A stretch of 16,012 bases of DNA from assembly GCA_905209765.1 (NCBI GenBank), contig CAJLUE010000039.1:1-16012 (forward strand), written 5' to 3'. Source of the DNA: an uncultured Collinsella sp. Lineage in GTDB: Bacteria; Actinomycetota; Coriobacteriia; Coriobacteriales; Coriobacteriaceae. Both the position numbers and the translations under genes were made by a program. This document shows, one piece after another, positions 1-8,391 of this stretch. The notes below the pieces were generated by a model, which searched no databases, was not told where the DNA came from, and was given only the letters and a program-made list of their open reading frames with translations. How positions within the stretch are numbered: the first letter of the stretch is position 1; every line of letters begins with the position of its first letter.

Positions 1-2956
1 GCTCGTACAGACGCCGCGTCTCGGGCTCGGGCACGCCATTGACCTGCTCCCTCAGGTGATGCATATGCCCACTGTACAGCTCGACGATATCGCGTCGTCG
101 CCCCGCCGCACCGTAGACGCGCATAGCGCAACGCACCATGTCCTCGCGCGCCGTCTCTTGCCGCAGCCCCGCCTCCACCAGCCATACCGCCGACTGCAGG
201 TCGTTTTCTTCTAGGGCGGCATTCGCGCCCCGAATCATGCAGTCGATATACTTCGATTCCATAATGCGCCGCATACGCAAAAAGAAGGTGGGATTACAGC
301 CATTGGGAACATACAACGGGCCGGCGTAGAGCTGCTCGACCTTAAGGCACAGCTCGACCAGATGGGGCCCGCGCGCACCCGTGCGATTTCCCAAAACTTC
401 GCGGCTTATCTGATCAAACAACCGCACGTCGGTCTTGACGTAATCGCCGTTAAGCCCAATGCACTCGTTTTGGATCAGCACACACGACTTGCCGTCCGGT
501 GTCGGCCCCAAGGCCGAACGCAGGCGAGATATCGTCGAGTACAGATTGTTTCGAGCGCTATTGAACTCGGCATGGGGCCACAGCTCCATAGCCAGCGTCT
601 CGCGGTCAACCAGTGCATCCATGCCCAGCGCAAGCCGCTCGGCAAGCGTCGCCGCTTTCTTGCGGCGCCACATCTTATCCGTAATGGGAAACCCGTCGCG
701 CTCGGCGCGAAACGCCCCAAACATGCGGATCTCGATATGGCCAATCACATCGACACCCTCGGCATCGCCGGCCTGGAACAGACGCTCGCCTTCGCCCTCA
801 AAGTCGTCACGCAGCGAATACCGCGACAGCTCGCGCACCGGGAGCTTCTTTCGAATTCTAGCGGCCGGCTCACCCAGACAATGCATCGCAAGGCGCGCAA
901 ACAGCCGATACGACGGATCCAAAATCCCTGGGCGATTCATGGACATCCAGGCTGCAAGGTCGCTATCGCGGCCCGCGGAGGCCAAATGCAGCGCCACCAT
1001 CCATGCCTCGGCACCACCGACCTGCGTTCGGCTCAAATCGAGCAGCTCTGCCTCTTCGCGCACCGATACCATCGATGTATTGCGTAAGTACGCCGCGCGC
1101 TCTAGCAGCAGTGCGTTGTCGCGTATGTATCCAATCGATTCCTCGGCAAGTCTGAGCACCTGCACCGCACGGAATTTGGCATTGACCGGACGCCCCTCAG
1201 CCAGCGACTGCCAGCCTTCCAGTATCAAGCCAAACAACTGGACTTGATTGTCACGCACGCGCACGGCAAAACGGTCGAGCTCATTGAATGCCTGCTCGTC
1301 GGTCACCGGCATGCCGGCAAGTAGGCGCCGCGCCGATAATACCATGCGCACCCAGATGGCGAGTGCTCGGATTCCACGCGCTTCGAGCGCCTCGAGCGTC
1401 AGGGCCATCTCGTCATCACGCTCGTCAGTCCCTGCATACGACCCATCAAATAGCTCCGTCAACATGCGGTCCGCCCGCACAAACGTCCCCGCGATATCGA
1501 GCTCGCAATCGTAGGCCTTATCCGTTTTGAGCCCCGCGAGGATCTCGCCGCCCTTCGCCCGCTCGATCAGCCCATGCTTTATCTCAACATGTGCGGACAG
1601 CATGTCGAGTGCGGCACAAGACGCCTCACTTTCCAGCGCTGTATGGCTTTCCGGAAGCCCCAGACCACCATCTCCATAACAGGCGGCCGTAAACGCGTGC
1701 GCCACCTTCCACGACACGGGATCGAGCTCGCAAATCGCTTGCTCGCCCGCACACTCGATAATTGAGGCCATATACCGCGCGAGTTTTGTATTGGAGACGC
1801 TCACCGCCGCCAGATAGATGCCGAGCGCCTCGTCAGGCGTCGGCTCCGATGCCTGGCCATCTGCCTCGGTCTTTCCCAGCGCCGCGCGGCAGATATCCCC
1901 TCCATGCCCCGTCAGGGCCAGATCGACCCCATACTGCCCGGCAAGTTCCAACACCGTACTGCGGTCCAAAAACGCGTCGGCGAGGTCCATCGCGGTATCG
2001 CAGCGCCCTGCTTTAATCAAAATACGTGCCGCCCGCACAACGAGTTCGGGGCGAATTTCGGCAACCAGCTTGCGCAATCGCAGGCGTGCATTATCCTCGG
2101 TACCCAAGCAGGTAAAGCTCCGGTCTGCCGGATCGACGCCAAAAATGGGATAATCGCGGACAAGATAGGACTGGTCAATCGCCGAAAGCCTAACACCGCA
2201 AGCCTCGAGCTCCGAAATATTGCCCTCACCCATTAAGACCATCAAGCATGCCACGCTAAACAGGGCGTTGTTCTCGAGCGACGCCAGATCAACAAGTGCC
2301 GCACCGTAGATATTGACGATCTCGTTTTCGAGCATCTGGGCAACGTCTCCCTGCCCGTATAGTCCCGACTGCATAGCCGAGACGAGCTCGGGCACGCCCT
2401 GCGTAAGCTGATAGAAGTCGAGCGATGTGCTGATCGAAAACGCCGATGCCCACGCCGAATACTCATAGGCATGCACCTTGAGCATCTGCGCGTTGACTTT
2501 AATCGAATCGCCTAGTCCATGAATCAGCTGGCGATTCGAAGGACGGCAGCTCATAAAGACCCCAACCCCCATAGCACGCAGGCTTCGGATTCGGTCGATC
2601 AGCTCCTCGGTCTCGCCCTGGCTGAGGTTCGGCACGTTATCGATTGCAATCAGGGAGTGCGGCTTGTCCTTAAGCTCTTCGGTAACGACCTCGAGCTGCA
2701 TAAACACCTCGCGCCCAATGGCGCGGTCGGCCTCGATGATCCGCACGGGACCTCGCGTCGGATCATTTTTAACCTCTTGGGCATACTGCAGCAGCACCGA
2801 GGTTTTCCCAAAGCCATCAGGCGCGTAGAGGACTACGATGCCGGCTTTTCGGCCCTTGGCGATAAGTTCGTTCATCAAGCGATCGCGCCGCACCGTGTAA
2901 CTACTGCCCAGCGGCATAAGCTCGAGGTCGTCCGTATTGCCCAAATCGTTAACCAT
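1..2956 (-). CDS. Large MalT/SARP-type transcriptional regulator with N-terminal ATPase, 3' end outside the window
   Basis: The reading frame is open for 985 codons from an ATG at 2956 (GAGGAG nine bases upstream) and leaves the window at its left edge, so the C-terminus is missing. It opens MVNDLGNTDD. A P-loop APDGFGKTSVL lies near residues 43-53; as in MalT-type STAND ATPases, Ala replaces the first Gly of Walker A. A Walker B-like stretch SLIAIDNV lies near residue 100 and VFMSCRPSNRQ near 130. A long helical, TPR-like middle follows. Near residues 735-835 is an OmpR/SARP-like winged-helix region (IEIRMFGAF, later NLYSTISRLRSALG), then a bacterial transcriptional activation-type helical domain to the edge. 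I infer a cytoplasmic, ligand- or ATP-dependent activator. Its target is unknown. The closest alternative is a LuxR/MalT protein, but no LuxR-type HTH is seen in the visible part. It lies upstream of nothing co-directional in the window, so its regulon cannot be read from context. Confidence 0.85.
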   Translation of the reverse strand, partial: MVNDLGNTDDLELMPLGSSYTVRRDRLMNELIAKGRKAGIVVLYAPDGFGKTSVLLQYAQEVKNDPTRGPVRIIEADRAIGREVFMQLEVVTEELKDKPHSLIAIDNVPNLSQGETEELIDRIRSLRAMGVGVFMSCRPSNRQLIHGLGDSIKVNAQMLKVHAYEYSAWASAFSISTSLDFYQLTQGVPELVSAMQSGLYGQGDVAQMLENEIVNIYGAALVDLASLENNALFSVACLMVLMGEGNISELEACGVRLSAIDQSYLVRDYPIFGVDPADRSFTCLGTEDNARLRLRKLVAEIRPELVVRAARILIKAGRCDTAMDLADAFLDRSTVLELAGQYGVDLALTGHGGDICRAALGKTEADGQASEPTPDEALGIYLAAVSVSNTKLARYMASIIECAGEQAICELDPVSWKVAHAFTAACYGDGGLGLPESHTALESEASCAALDMLSAHVEIKHGLIERAKGGEILAGLKTDKAYDCELDIAGTFVRADRMLTELFDGSYAGTDERDDEMALTLEALEARGIRALAIWVRMVLSARRLLAGMPVTDEQAFNELDRFAVRVRDNQVQLFGLILEGWQSLAEGRPVNAKFRAVQVLRLAEESIGYIRDNALLLERAAYLRNTSMVSVREEAELLDLSRTQVGGAEAWMVALHLASAGRDSDLAAWMSMNRPGILDPSYRLFARLAMHCLGEPAARIRKKLPVRELSRYSLRDDFEGEGERLFQAGDAEGVDVIGHIEIRMFGAFRAERDGFPITDKMWRRKKAATLAERLALGMDALVDRETLAMELWPHAEFNSARNNLYSTISRLRSALGPTPDGKSCVLIQNECIGLNGDYVKTDVRLFDQISREVLGNRTGARGPHLVELCLKVEQLYAGPLYVPNGCNPTFFLRMRRIMESKYIDCMIRGANAALEENDLQSAVWLVEAGLRQETAREDMVRCAMRVYGAAGRRRDIVELYSGHMHHLREQVNGVPEPETRRLYE

Positions 2957-3340
2957 GCCCGCTCCTCAACTCGACCACATGGACACCGTAACGCTAGACC
3001 ATATGTATCGCTAGATGAATAGAGCGATGCTACGGTTTAGGATGTTTGTTGGTACGCAAATGGCAAGTTTTTGTTCAGCGTGGTCCGATTGAAACTTATC
3101 TCCCAACCAATCAGTCTTTGCGCAGGTCAATGCGCTTGCCAGCTTGTCCCATCCTTTGGCAGTGTACCTCAAATGAGTGCTGTTCAATTGTGTTGCGCAA
3201 CTCACCTAACGCCAGCTACCGTCTACGACCTTTTCATAGCATTTATGCATAGTATCTGTTATGGAATGAATCATGCTGCACCTGACGCACCCGTCAAGTT
3301 CGCGGCAAGATTTTCGTCAAGCACACGGCGCGCGCTCAGC
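2957..3340. other. Intergenic region between the SARP-type regulator and nagB
   Basis: This is about 380 bases without a convincing gene. It is more AT-rich than its surroundings and presumably carries the promoter of the regulator, though I see no good -35/-10 pair. Two dyads are visible: ATCGCT/AGCGAT (arms 3007-3012 and 3023-3028, 10-base loop), 50 bases before the regulator's start, and the perfect 10-bp palindrome GTTGCGCAAC at 3192-3201. Either could be a protein-binding site. A 64-codon minus-strand frame (3011-3205) has no recognisable protein character and I do not call it. Confidence 0.4.
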
Positions 3341-3367
3341 AAAAAGGCCCCCGCAAAGCGGAGGCCT
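3341..3367 (-). terminator. Intrinsic terminator downstream of nagB
   Basis: An 11-bp stem with one mismatch (AAGGCCTCCGC / GCGGGGGCCTT on the minus strand) and a three-base loop TTT is followed by TTTTT. It lies 33 bases after the nagB stop codon and is oriented to end nagB transcription. Confidence 0.85.
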
Positions 3368-3400
3368 TCGGCAAAGCTATGTCGAGGTGATAGGCTATCG

Positions 3401-4129
3401 CTACTTGCAGAGCGAAAGGGCGGCCTCGTCGGCAACGACAACGCAGTTGGTGTGCAGTTGCAGGATCGAGGCAGGGCACTCGGGGGTAACCGGACCATAG
3501 CACATGTCATGCACGGCCTGTGCCTTGGCCTCGCCGTTGGCGACGACCAGGATCATGCGGGCATACATGATGGTCTGGGTACCCATGGTGTAGGCCTGAC
3601 GGGGTACGTCGTCGATACTGTCGAACAGGCGGCTGTTGGCCTGAATGGTGCTCTCGGTGAGGTCGACACAGTGCGTACCCTTGGAGAAGTGGTCATCGGG
3701 CTCGTTGAAGCCAATGTGACCGTTGTTACCGATGCCGAGCAGCTGCAGATCAGGGTAACCGGCAGCAGCGACGATCTTGTCGTACTCAGAGCAGGCAGCG
3801 GCAGCGTCGGGATTGGAGCCATCGGGCACATGCGTGTTATTCAGGTCGATGTTAATGTGATCGAAGAAGTTCTCACGCATAAAGTAGTGGTAGCTCTGGG
3901 GATCGTCGTGCGAAAGGCCACGATACTCGTCGAGGTTGTAGGTGCTGACCTCGGCAAAGTCGACGTCACCCTTCTCGTACCAAGCGGCGAGCTGCTTGTA
4001 GGCACCAATCGGGGTGGAGCCGGTGGCAAGACCCAGCACGCAATCGGGCTTGAGGATAACCTGGGCCGAGATGATATTGGCGGCCTTGCGGCTCATATCC
4101 TCGTAGTCTTTAGCTTTAATGATCTTCAT
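3401..4129 (-). CDS. nagB: Glucosamine-6-phosphate deaminase
   Basis: NagB converts glucosamine-6-phosphate to fructose-6-phosphate and ammonia, feeding amino sugars into glycolysis in the cytoplasm. The 242-residue protein is the usual length of the short, Bacillus-like NagB group. Visible motifs are LGLATGSTPIGAY (residues 32-44, phosphate-binding loop), YNLDEYRGL (64-72, Asp67 the proposed proton-transfer residue) and GIGNNGHIGFNEP (132-144, His138 and Glu143 catalytic). Asn occurs where the E. coli enzyme has Asp141, as I recall for Bacillus-type enzymes. I chose the ATG at 4129 because AAGGA precedes it by seven bases and the protein then begins MKIIKAKDYE like its family. The frame stays open upstream to 4390, but that part is not NagB-like and contains a strong hairpin. 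It has its own terminator and a 270-base upstream gap, so it is probably transcribed separately from the EIIA gene. Confidence 0.96.
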   Translation of the reverse strand: MKIIKAKDYEDMSRKAANIISAQVILKPDCVLGLATGSTPIGAYKQLAAWYEKGDVDFAEVSTYNLDEYRGLSHDDPQSYHYFMRENFFDHINIDLNNTHVPDGSNPDAAAACSEYDKIVAAAGYPDLQLLGIGNNGHIGFNEPDDHFSKGTHCVDLTESTIQANSRLFDSIDDVPRQAYTMGTQTIMYARMILVVANGEAKAQAVHDMCYGPVTPECPASILQLHTNCVVVADEAALSLCK

Positions 4130-4326
4130 TACGCGTCCTTTCTCGTACAAGAGAGGCAAGGCTCCCTTACAAGCACTTGCCCGCGGCCCGCGTCGGCCGC
4201 AACCAACGTGTGCGGCCACCAGGGCGAGGTCGCGTAATGTATGTGTCTCGTGTCTAGCCGCGTCGAGGCCCCTGCCCGTCCACGGTGACCCAAAGCTGTT
4301 TAGCTTCGGACAAATCCCATCTTGCC

Positions 4327-4360
4327 ACGGAGGGCGCCCTCTTTCAAGGGCGCCCTCCGT
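4327..4360 (-). terminator. Perfect 14-bp hairpin between the EIIA gene and nagB
   Basis: A perfect 14-bp stem (ACGGAGGGCGCCCT and its complement) has a six-base loop. It starts 40 bases downstream of the EIIA stop codon and lies about 200 bases before nagB. There is no clear T-run on either strand, so it could be a U-poor terminator of the EIIA gene, an mRNA-stabilising 3' structure or an upstream element of nagB. I favour a terminator because of its position and strength. Confidence 0.6.
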
Positions 4361-4399
4361 AAACGTGTTTGAATTGTAGGCTAAAGGCAAAGCGCCTTG

Positions 4400-4897
4400 C
4401 TAGCGCTCGCGAGCGACAATGAGTTGGTCCATCTCCTCGACATGCTCGCCAACGGAGCCCTTGATGCTCGAGAACTCAACGGAGTTGCACACCAAGATGG
4501 GAACCGTCACATCGTAGCCCTCGGCAGCAATTGCCTCGCGATCGAACTCGATGAGCACGTCGCCCTTATGGACGATGTCACCCACTTGCGCATGTACGGT
4601 AAAGTGCTTGCCCTCGAGCTGAACAGTGTCCAAACCAACGTGGATGAGCACGTCCAGACCATCGACCGTGTTAAGCGCAACGGCGTGTCCCGTGGGAAAA
4701 ATGGCCTCGACTTTGGCGTCTGCCGGCGCAATCACGCGCGTGCCGGTAGGCTGAATCGCCACGCCCTGGCCCAAAAGGCCGGTGGCAAACGTCTGATCGT
4801 TTACCTCAGAGAGCGGAATGACGTCGCCCGAGATGGGAGCATCCAGCGTAAGGACTCGACCACGCATACCAAAAGACCTTAGGACTTTAGTGAACAT
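4400..4897 (-). CDS. PTS EIIA component of the glucose (Crr) family
   Basis: This is a stand-alone EIIA-Glc-type domain of 165 residues, the normal size for the family. It accepts phosphate from HPr and passes it to the EIIB domain of a glucose- or N-acetylglucosamine-type permease, and often also has regulatory contacts. The phosphorylated His is His86 in LIHVGLDTV. His71 in FPTGHAV is the second active-site His; the 15-residue spacing matches His75/His90 of E. coli. LEGKHF and VGDIVHKGD follow as expected. I chose the ATG at 4897 (preceded by GAGGGGGAGC); a TTG at 4918 is open in frame but adds only seven residues. It sits between nagB and glmM, which suggests a role in amino-sugar or glucose uptake. 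The EIIBC partner is not in the window, so the substrate is inferred. Confidence 0.9.
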   Translation of the reverse strand: MFTKVLRSFGMRGRVLTLDAPISGDVIPLSEVNDQTFATGLLGQGVAIQPTGTRVIAPADAKVEAIFPTGHAVALNTVDGLDVLIHVGLDTVQLEGKHFTVHAQVGDIVHKGDVLIEFDREAIAAEGYDVTVPILVCNSVEFSSIKGSVGEHVEEMDQLIVARER

Positions 4898-4968
4898 GCT
4901 CCCCCTCGGACATACCAATCAATCAAAATAACCGTACCAGTTTACCACTTGGCATCCGTTTTTGGCCA

Positions 4969-6306
4969 TTAGGGAAGTTCGCGCTTGACAACCTCGACGA
5001 TATCGTCAACAACACGCTGGGTCAGCTCATGCGTCTCCGCCTCGGCCATCACGCGAACCAGCGGCTCGGTACCGCTCGGGCGCACCAGAATGCGGCCGCG
5101 ACCGTTGAGCTCCTTCTCGGCGGCAGCGACGGCGTCCCAGATGGGCTGGCAATCGTCCAGGCCGGCCTTGTTGTCCGAATGCACGTTGACGAGCACCTGC
5201 GGGTACTTCTTCATGATGCCGGCAAGGTCGGTGAGGGTGCGGCCGGTGCGCTTGAGCACGGCCAGCAGCTGCAGAGCCGTCACCAGACCGTCGCCGGTGG
5301 TGTTGTGCTCCAGGAAGATGATGTGGCCGGACTGCTCGCCACCGATAACGGCACCGTCCTCGAGCATGCGCTCCAAAACGTAGCGGTCGCCCACGGCGGT
5401 CTGGACCATCTCAAAGCCCTGCTCCTTCATGGCGATGGAGAAGCCCAGGTTGCACATAACGGTCGAGACGATCTCGGAGTTGGCAAGCTTGCCGCGAGCA
5501 GCCAGGTCGGAGCCGCAGATGGCCAGGATGTAGTCGCCATCGATCTCGTTGCCCTCGCTGTCCACAAACAGCACGCGATCGGCGTCGCCGTCGTGGGCCA
5601 GGCCGATGTCGGCGTGGGTGCGCAGCACGAGCTCGCGCAGGGGCTCAAGGTGAGTGGAGCCGCACTCGACGTTGATGTCGGTGCCACAGTAATCGGTATT
5701 GATGGCGTGGACCGTGGCGCCCAGGCGCTGCAGCGCGGCAGGCGTGGTCTGGCAGGATGCACCGTGGCCGCAGTCGACGGCAACGACCAGGCCGTCGAGC
5801 TTAAGGCCGTCGAGGGTGCTGATAGCATGGTCGACATATGCCTTGCGAGCGTCCTTCATCTTGATGATGTGGCCCACACCAGCGCCGGTCGGCAGCGTGT
5901 CGGCAGCCACGACTTCCTCGGACATGACCCAGGCGCTGATCTCTTCCTCGACAGCATCGGGAAGCTTCATGCCCTTGCGGCTAAAGAACTTGATGCCGTT
6001 GAACTCCGGCGGATTGTGCGAAGCAGAGATGACGATACCGCCATCGAGCTCGTTTTGAACAGTGAGCAACGCCACGGCCGGCGTAGGGATAACGCCGCAG
6101 CAATGCGGGCGGCCGCCCTCGGCCATAATGCCGGCGGTCAGAGCGCTCTCGAGCATGGTGCCCGAAAGGCGCGTGTCACGGCCGATGCAGATGTCCGGAC
6201 CAAGAAACTTGGTCGCCGCGCGACCCAGGCGAAACGCGAGGTCGCACGAAAGATCGGCGTTGGCGACGCCACGGACGCCATCGGTACCGAAGATGTTCTG
6301 GGGCAT
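4969..6306 (-). CDS. glmM: Phosphoglucosamine mutase
   Basis: GlmM interconverts glucosamine-6-phosphate and glucosamine-1-phosphate, the step that leads to UDP-GlcNAc and the cell wall. The 445-residue protein is full length. It shows the N-terminal FGTDGVRG (residues 6-13), the phosphoserine loop GIVISASHNPPEFNG (from 90; Ser96 is the expected phosphoserine), the Mg-binding DGDADRV (240-246), GGEQSGHIIF in the sugar-binding domain and RPSGTEPLVRV in the C-terminal phosphate-binding domain. The ATG at 6306 is preceded by AAGGAG at a seven-base spacing; the in-frame TTG at 6324 lies at that ribosome site and is rejected. The gene follows rplM and rpsI, a common actinobacterial order, but a terminator stands between. 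Expression may come from readthrough or from a promoter I cannot identify. Confidence 0.97.
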   Translation of the reverse strand: MPQNIFGTDGVRGVANADLSCDLAFRLGRAATKFLGPDICIGRDTRLSGTMLESALTAGIMAEGGRPHCCGVIPTPAVALLTVQNELDGGIVISASHNPPEFNGIKFFSRKGMKLPDAVEEEISAWVMSEEVVAADTLPTGAGVGHIIKMKDARKAYVDHAISTLDGLKLDGLVVAVDCGHGASCQTTPAALQRLGATVHAINTDYCGTDINVECGSTHLEPLRELVLRTHADIGLAHDGDADRVLFVDSEGNEIDGDYILAICGSDLAARGKLANSEIVSTVMCNLGFSIAMKEQGFEMVQTAVGDRYVLERMLEDGAVIGGEQSGHIIFLEHNTTGDGLVTALQLLAVLKRTGRTLTDLAGIMKKYPQVLVNVHSDNKAGLDDCQPIWDAVAAAEKELNGRGRILVRPSGTEPLVRVMAEAETHELTQRVVDDIVEVVKRELP

Positions 6307-6324
6307 AGGATCGCTCCTTCCCAA

Positions 6325-6347
6325 GTGGGCAAAACGAAGCCGCCCAC
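6325..6347 (-). promoter_or_regulatory. Small hairpin just upstream of the glmM ribosome-binding site
   Basis: The arms GTGGGC and GCCCAC enclose an 11-base loop. The hairpin ends a few bases before the glmM Shine-Dalgarno sequence on the transcript. It could affect ribosome access or be incidental. No conserved riboswitch or glmS-type ribozyme core is recognisable. Confidence 0.3.
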
Positions 6348-6358
6348 CCTAGTCGAAA

Positions 6359-6398
6359 AGAAAAGCGGGACCCACCGAGCAATCGGTAGGCCCCGCTT
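6359..6398 (-). terminator. Intrinsic terminator downstream of rpsI
   Basis: On the minus strand the arms AAGCGGGGCC and GGGTCCCGCTT, with an inner ACCGA/TCGGT pairing, form a long stem with small mismatches. It is followed by TTTTCTTTTC. It begins 31 bases after the rpsI stop codon and ends the rplM-rpsI transcript, at least partly, before glmM. Confidence 0.85.
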
Positions 6399-6428
6399 GT
6401 ACATTGTATCTCGAAAGGAGATAAAACC

Positions 6429-6824
<396 letters not shown>

Positions 6825-6826
6825 CT

Positions 6827-7270
6827 TTAAGCCTCCAGCTCAATCTTCGTGGGGTTCTGGGCAGCGTGCGGATGCTCGGCACCAGCGTAGACCTTAAGCT
6901 TGGTCATCTGGGCACGGCCGAGGGTGGTCTTGGGCAGCATGCCGCGAACGGCGCGCTCGATGACCTTCTCCGGGTGCTTCTCCATAGCCTGGCGGAAGCT
7001 CTCAGCCTTGAGGCCGCCGTTGTAGCCGCTGTGGCGATAATAGGTCTTCGTGTCGGCCTTGTTACCGGTAAGCTGGACCTTATCGGCGTTGATGACGACA
7101 ACGAAGTCGCCGCAGTCGCTGTTGGGCGTGAACTGGGGCTTGTTCTTACCGCGCAGGATCATTGCGATCTGGGTGGCAAGACGGCCCAGGACAGCACCAT
7201 CGGCGTCGACGAGAACCCAGTTGCGCTGGACCTCGCCCTGCTTGGCGTAGTGAGTCGATTTCGAAATCAC
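6827..7270 (-). CDS. rplM: 50S ribosomal protein L13 (uL13)
   Basis: This is an early-assembly protein of the large ribosomal subunit. The 147-residue protein has WVLVDADGAVLGRLATQIA near the N-terminus, YYRHSGYNGGLK in the middle, and the ERAVRGMLPKTTLGR region, followed by KLKVYAGAEHPHAAQNP. I chose a GTG start at 7270 because GGAGGAG sits immediately upstream at proper spacing and no ATG gives a better N-terminus. It is the first gene of the rplM-rpsI unit, behind a clear promoter at 7337-7364. Confidence 0.97.
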   Translation of the reverse strand: MISKSTHYAKQGEVQRNWVLVDADGAVLGRLATQIAMILRGKNKPQFTPNSDCGDFVVVINADKVQLTGNKADTKTYYRHSGYNGGLKAESFRQAMEKHPEKVIERAVRGMLPKTTLGRAQMTKLKVYAGAEHPHAAQNPTKIELEA

Positions 7271-7272
7271 TT

Positions 7273-7332
7273 AGACTCCTCCATGTACAGTACGTGTTGT
7301 TACAGAGATTCACGGGGCTCTGCAAGTAACTC
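7273..7332 (-). promoter_or_regulatory. rplM-rpsI mRNA leader with a possible r-protein hairpin
   Basis: The predicted leader of about 60 bases can form a stem-loop: GTTA pairs with TAAC outside, a CTTG bulge follows, then CAGAG pairs with CTCTG around a 10-base loop. It lies just upstream of the rplM ribosome-binding site. Leader-mediated autoregulation of rplM is known in other bacteria. Whether this hairpin does that is inference. Confidence 0.35.
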
Positions 7333-7336
7333 GTCC

Positions 7337-7364
7337 ATATTACCCCGCTCGCCGCCCGAGTCAA
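7337..7364 (-). promoter_or_regulatory. Sigma-70-type promoter for rplM-rpsI
   Basis: TTGACT (7364-7359) and TAATAT (7342-7337) are separated by 16 bases on the minus strand, each close to the vegetative consensus. The predicted start of transcription is near 7330, about 60 bases before rplM. Confidence 0.75.
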
Positions 7365-7427
7365 CAGGAATTTTGGCTCCGACCAGAGTTTCTGCACATG
7401 TCGTCCATGGGTCATGACGTCGCGACG

Positions 7428-8306
7428 CTAGCGCTCGACAAACGCCTCGATATCACTCAGTAGGCGCTTTGCCTCCTGGCGGCCCTGAATATACAGGTCG
7501 AGGAGCTTTGCCGAATCGTGCTCAACGTGACCGACCTCGACCGGCTTTTGCGGGGCAACGACCAACGCGCGGCCCTCGCGCTCATACTTCCACAGATGCA
7601 TACGCTGGATGTTATAGAGATCGTGGCGCGTTTCGATAGCCTCGAGCAGGTAGGGGTAGTCGGCATAGCGGGCGCGCGCGGCGGGCATAAACTCGTAGGG
7701 CTTTTTCTCGTACGAGCGGTCCTGCGTGACAATGACAACCGCGCGATCGAAGCCCGCTTCCTCCAGCACGTGCTCGATGGGGACCGAGTCGGCTACGCCG
7801 CCATCGACGTATTTGTGCCCGTCAATCTCGACCGGCGGCGTCACCAGCGGCAGTGACGTCGAGGCGCGCACGGCGTCGAGGTCAAGTACGGCGCTTTTGA
7901 CCGGCAGGTACGTGGCGGTTCCAAAAAGCATGTCCGTCGCGACGGCGTACATCTCGATGGGGCTCGCGTCGAACGTTTCATTGTCAAAGGGGTCCAGGCG
8001 GTCCTGGACATCGTTGAAGATAAAGTCGTAACCCACAATAGAGCCCGTGGACGCAAACGATGCGGCACCCATGTAGCGGCTGTCGTTGCAGAAAGCCAGG
8101 TTGATGCGGTTGGCACGGCCGATCTGGTGCGACTTGTAGTTCACGCCGTTGAGGGCGCCAGCCGATACGCCATATACCGCCGGAATCTCGACGCCGGCCT
8201 CCATGAGGACGTCGAGCACGCCGGCGGTAAACTGCCCGCGATAACTTCCGCCCTCCAAAACGAGCGCGACCTTGCCGGCGTTCTTTGCCTTATCTTCTGC
8301 AGTCAT
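7428..8306 (-). CDS. Patatin-like phospholipase family protein
   Basis: This is a 292-residue Ser-Asp dyad hydrolase of the patatin family, similar in layout to bacterial YjjU-type proteins. It is probably an acyl hydrolase acting on phospholipids or other lipids in the cytoplasm or at the inner face of the membrane. The oxyanion loop GGSYRGQF starts at residue 19, the nucleophile elbow GVSAG has Ser48, and the catalytic Asp is Asp168 in YVDGG. No signal peptide or membrane segment is visible. The ATG at 8306 has AGGAGG six bases upstream. It is the last clear chromosomal gene before the prophage. Its upstream region carries the hairpin-repeat array, so its promoter must lie in or near that array. 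The real substrate is not predictable. Confidence 0.92.
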   Translation of the reverse strand: MTAEDKAKNAGKVALVLEGGSYRGQFTAGVLDVLMEAGVEIPAVYGVSAGALNGVNYKSHQIGRANRINLAFCNDSRYMGAASFASTGSIVGYDFIFNDVQDRLDPFDNETFDASPIEMYAVATDMLFGTATYLPVKSAVLDLDAVRASTSLPLVTPPVEIDGHKYVDGGVADSVPIEHVLEEAGFDRAVVIVTQDRSYEKKPYEFMPAARARYADYPYLLEAIETRHDLYNIQRMHLWKYEREGRALVVAPQKPVEVGHVEHDSAKLLDLYIQGRQEAKRLLSDIEAFVER

Positions 8307-8391
8307 ATTGACCTCCTGCGATTGCGTTTTGGCTTTCTTCTACCCAGTTTTGGGATGGAGGGCGCATGGGTTTTGGAGTTGAGGAAATGGA
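8307..8391. other. Spacer upstream of the patatin-like gene
   Basis: This holds the ribosome-binding site and presumably the promoter of the patatin-like gene. The short dyad CCCAGTTTTGGG at 8344-8355 resembles a decayed core of the neighbouring hairpin repeats. No clear -35/-10 pair is seen. Confidence 0.35.

Noticed and set aside
3011..3205. 64-codon minus-strand frame upstream of the SARP-type regulator
   Set aside because: It has no recognisable domain and no good ribosome site, and lies in a presumed promoter region.
4130..4390. Longer nagB starting at 4390
   Set aside because: The extra 87 codons are not NagB-like, cross a strong hairpin, and the ATG at 4129 has a good ribosome-binding site.
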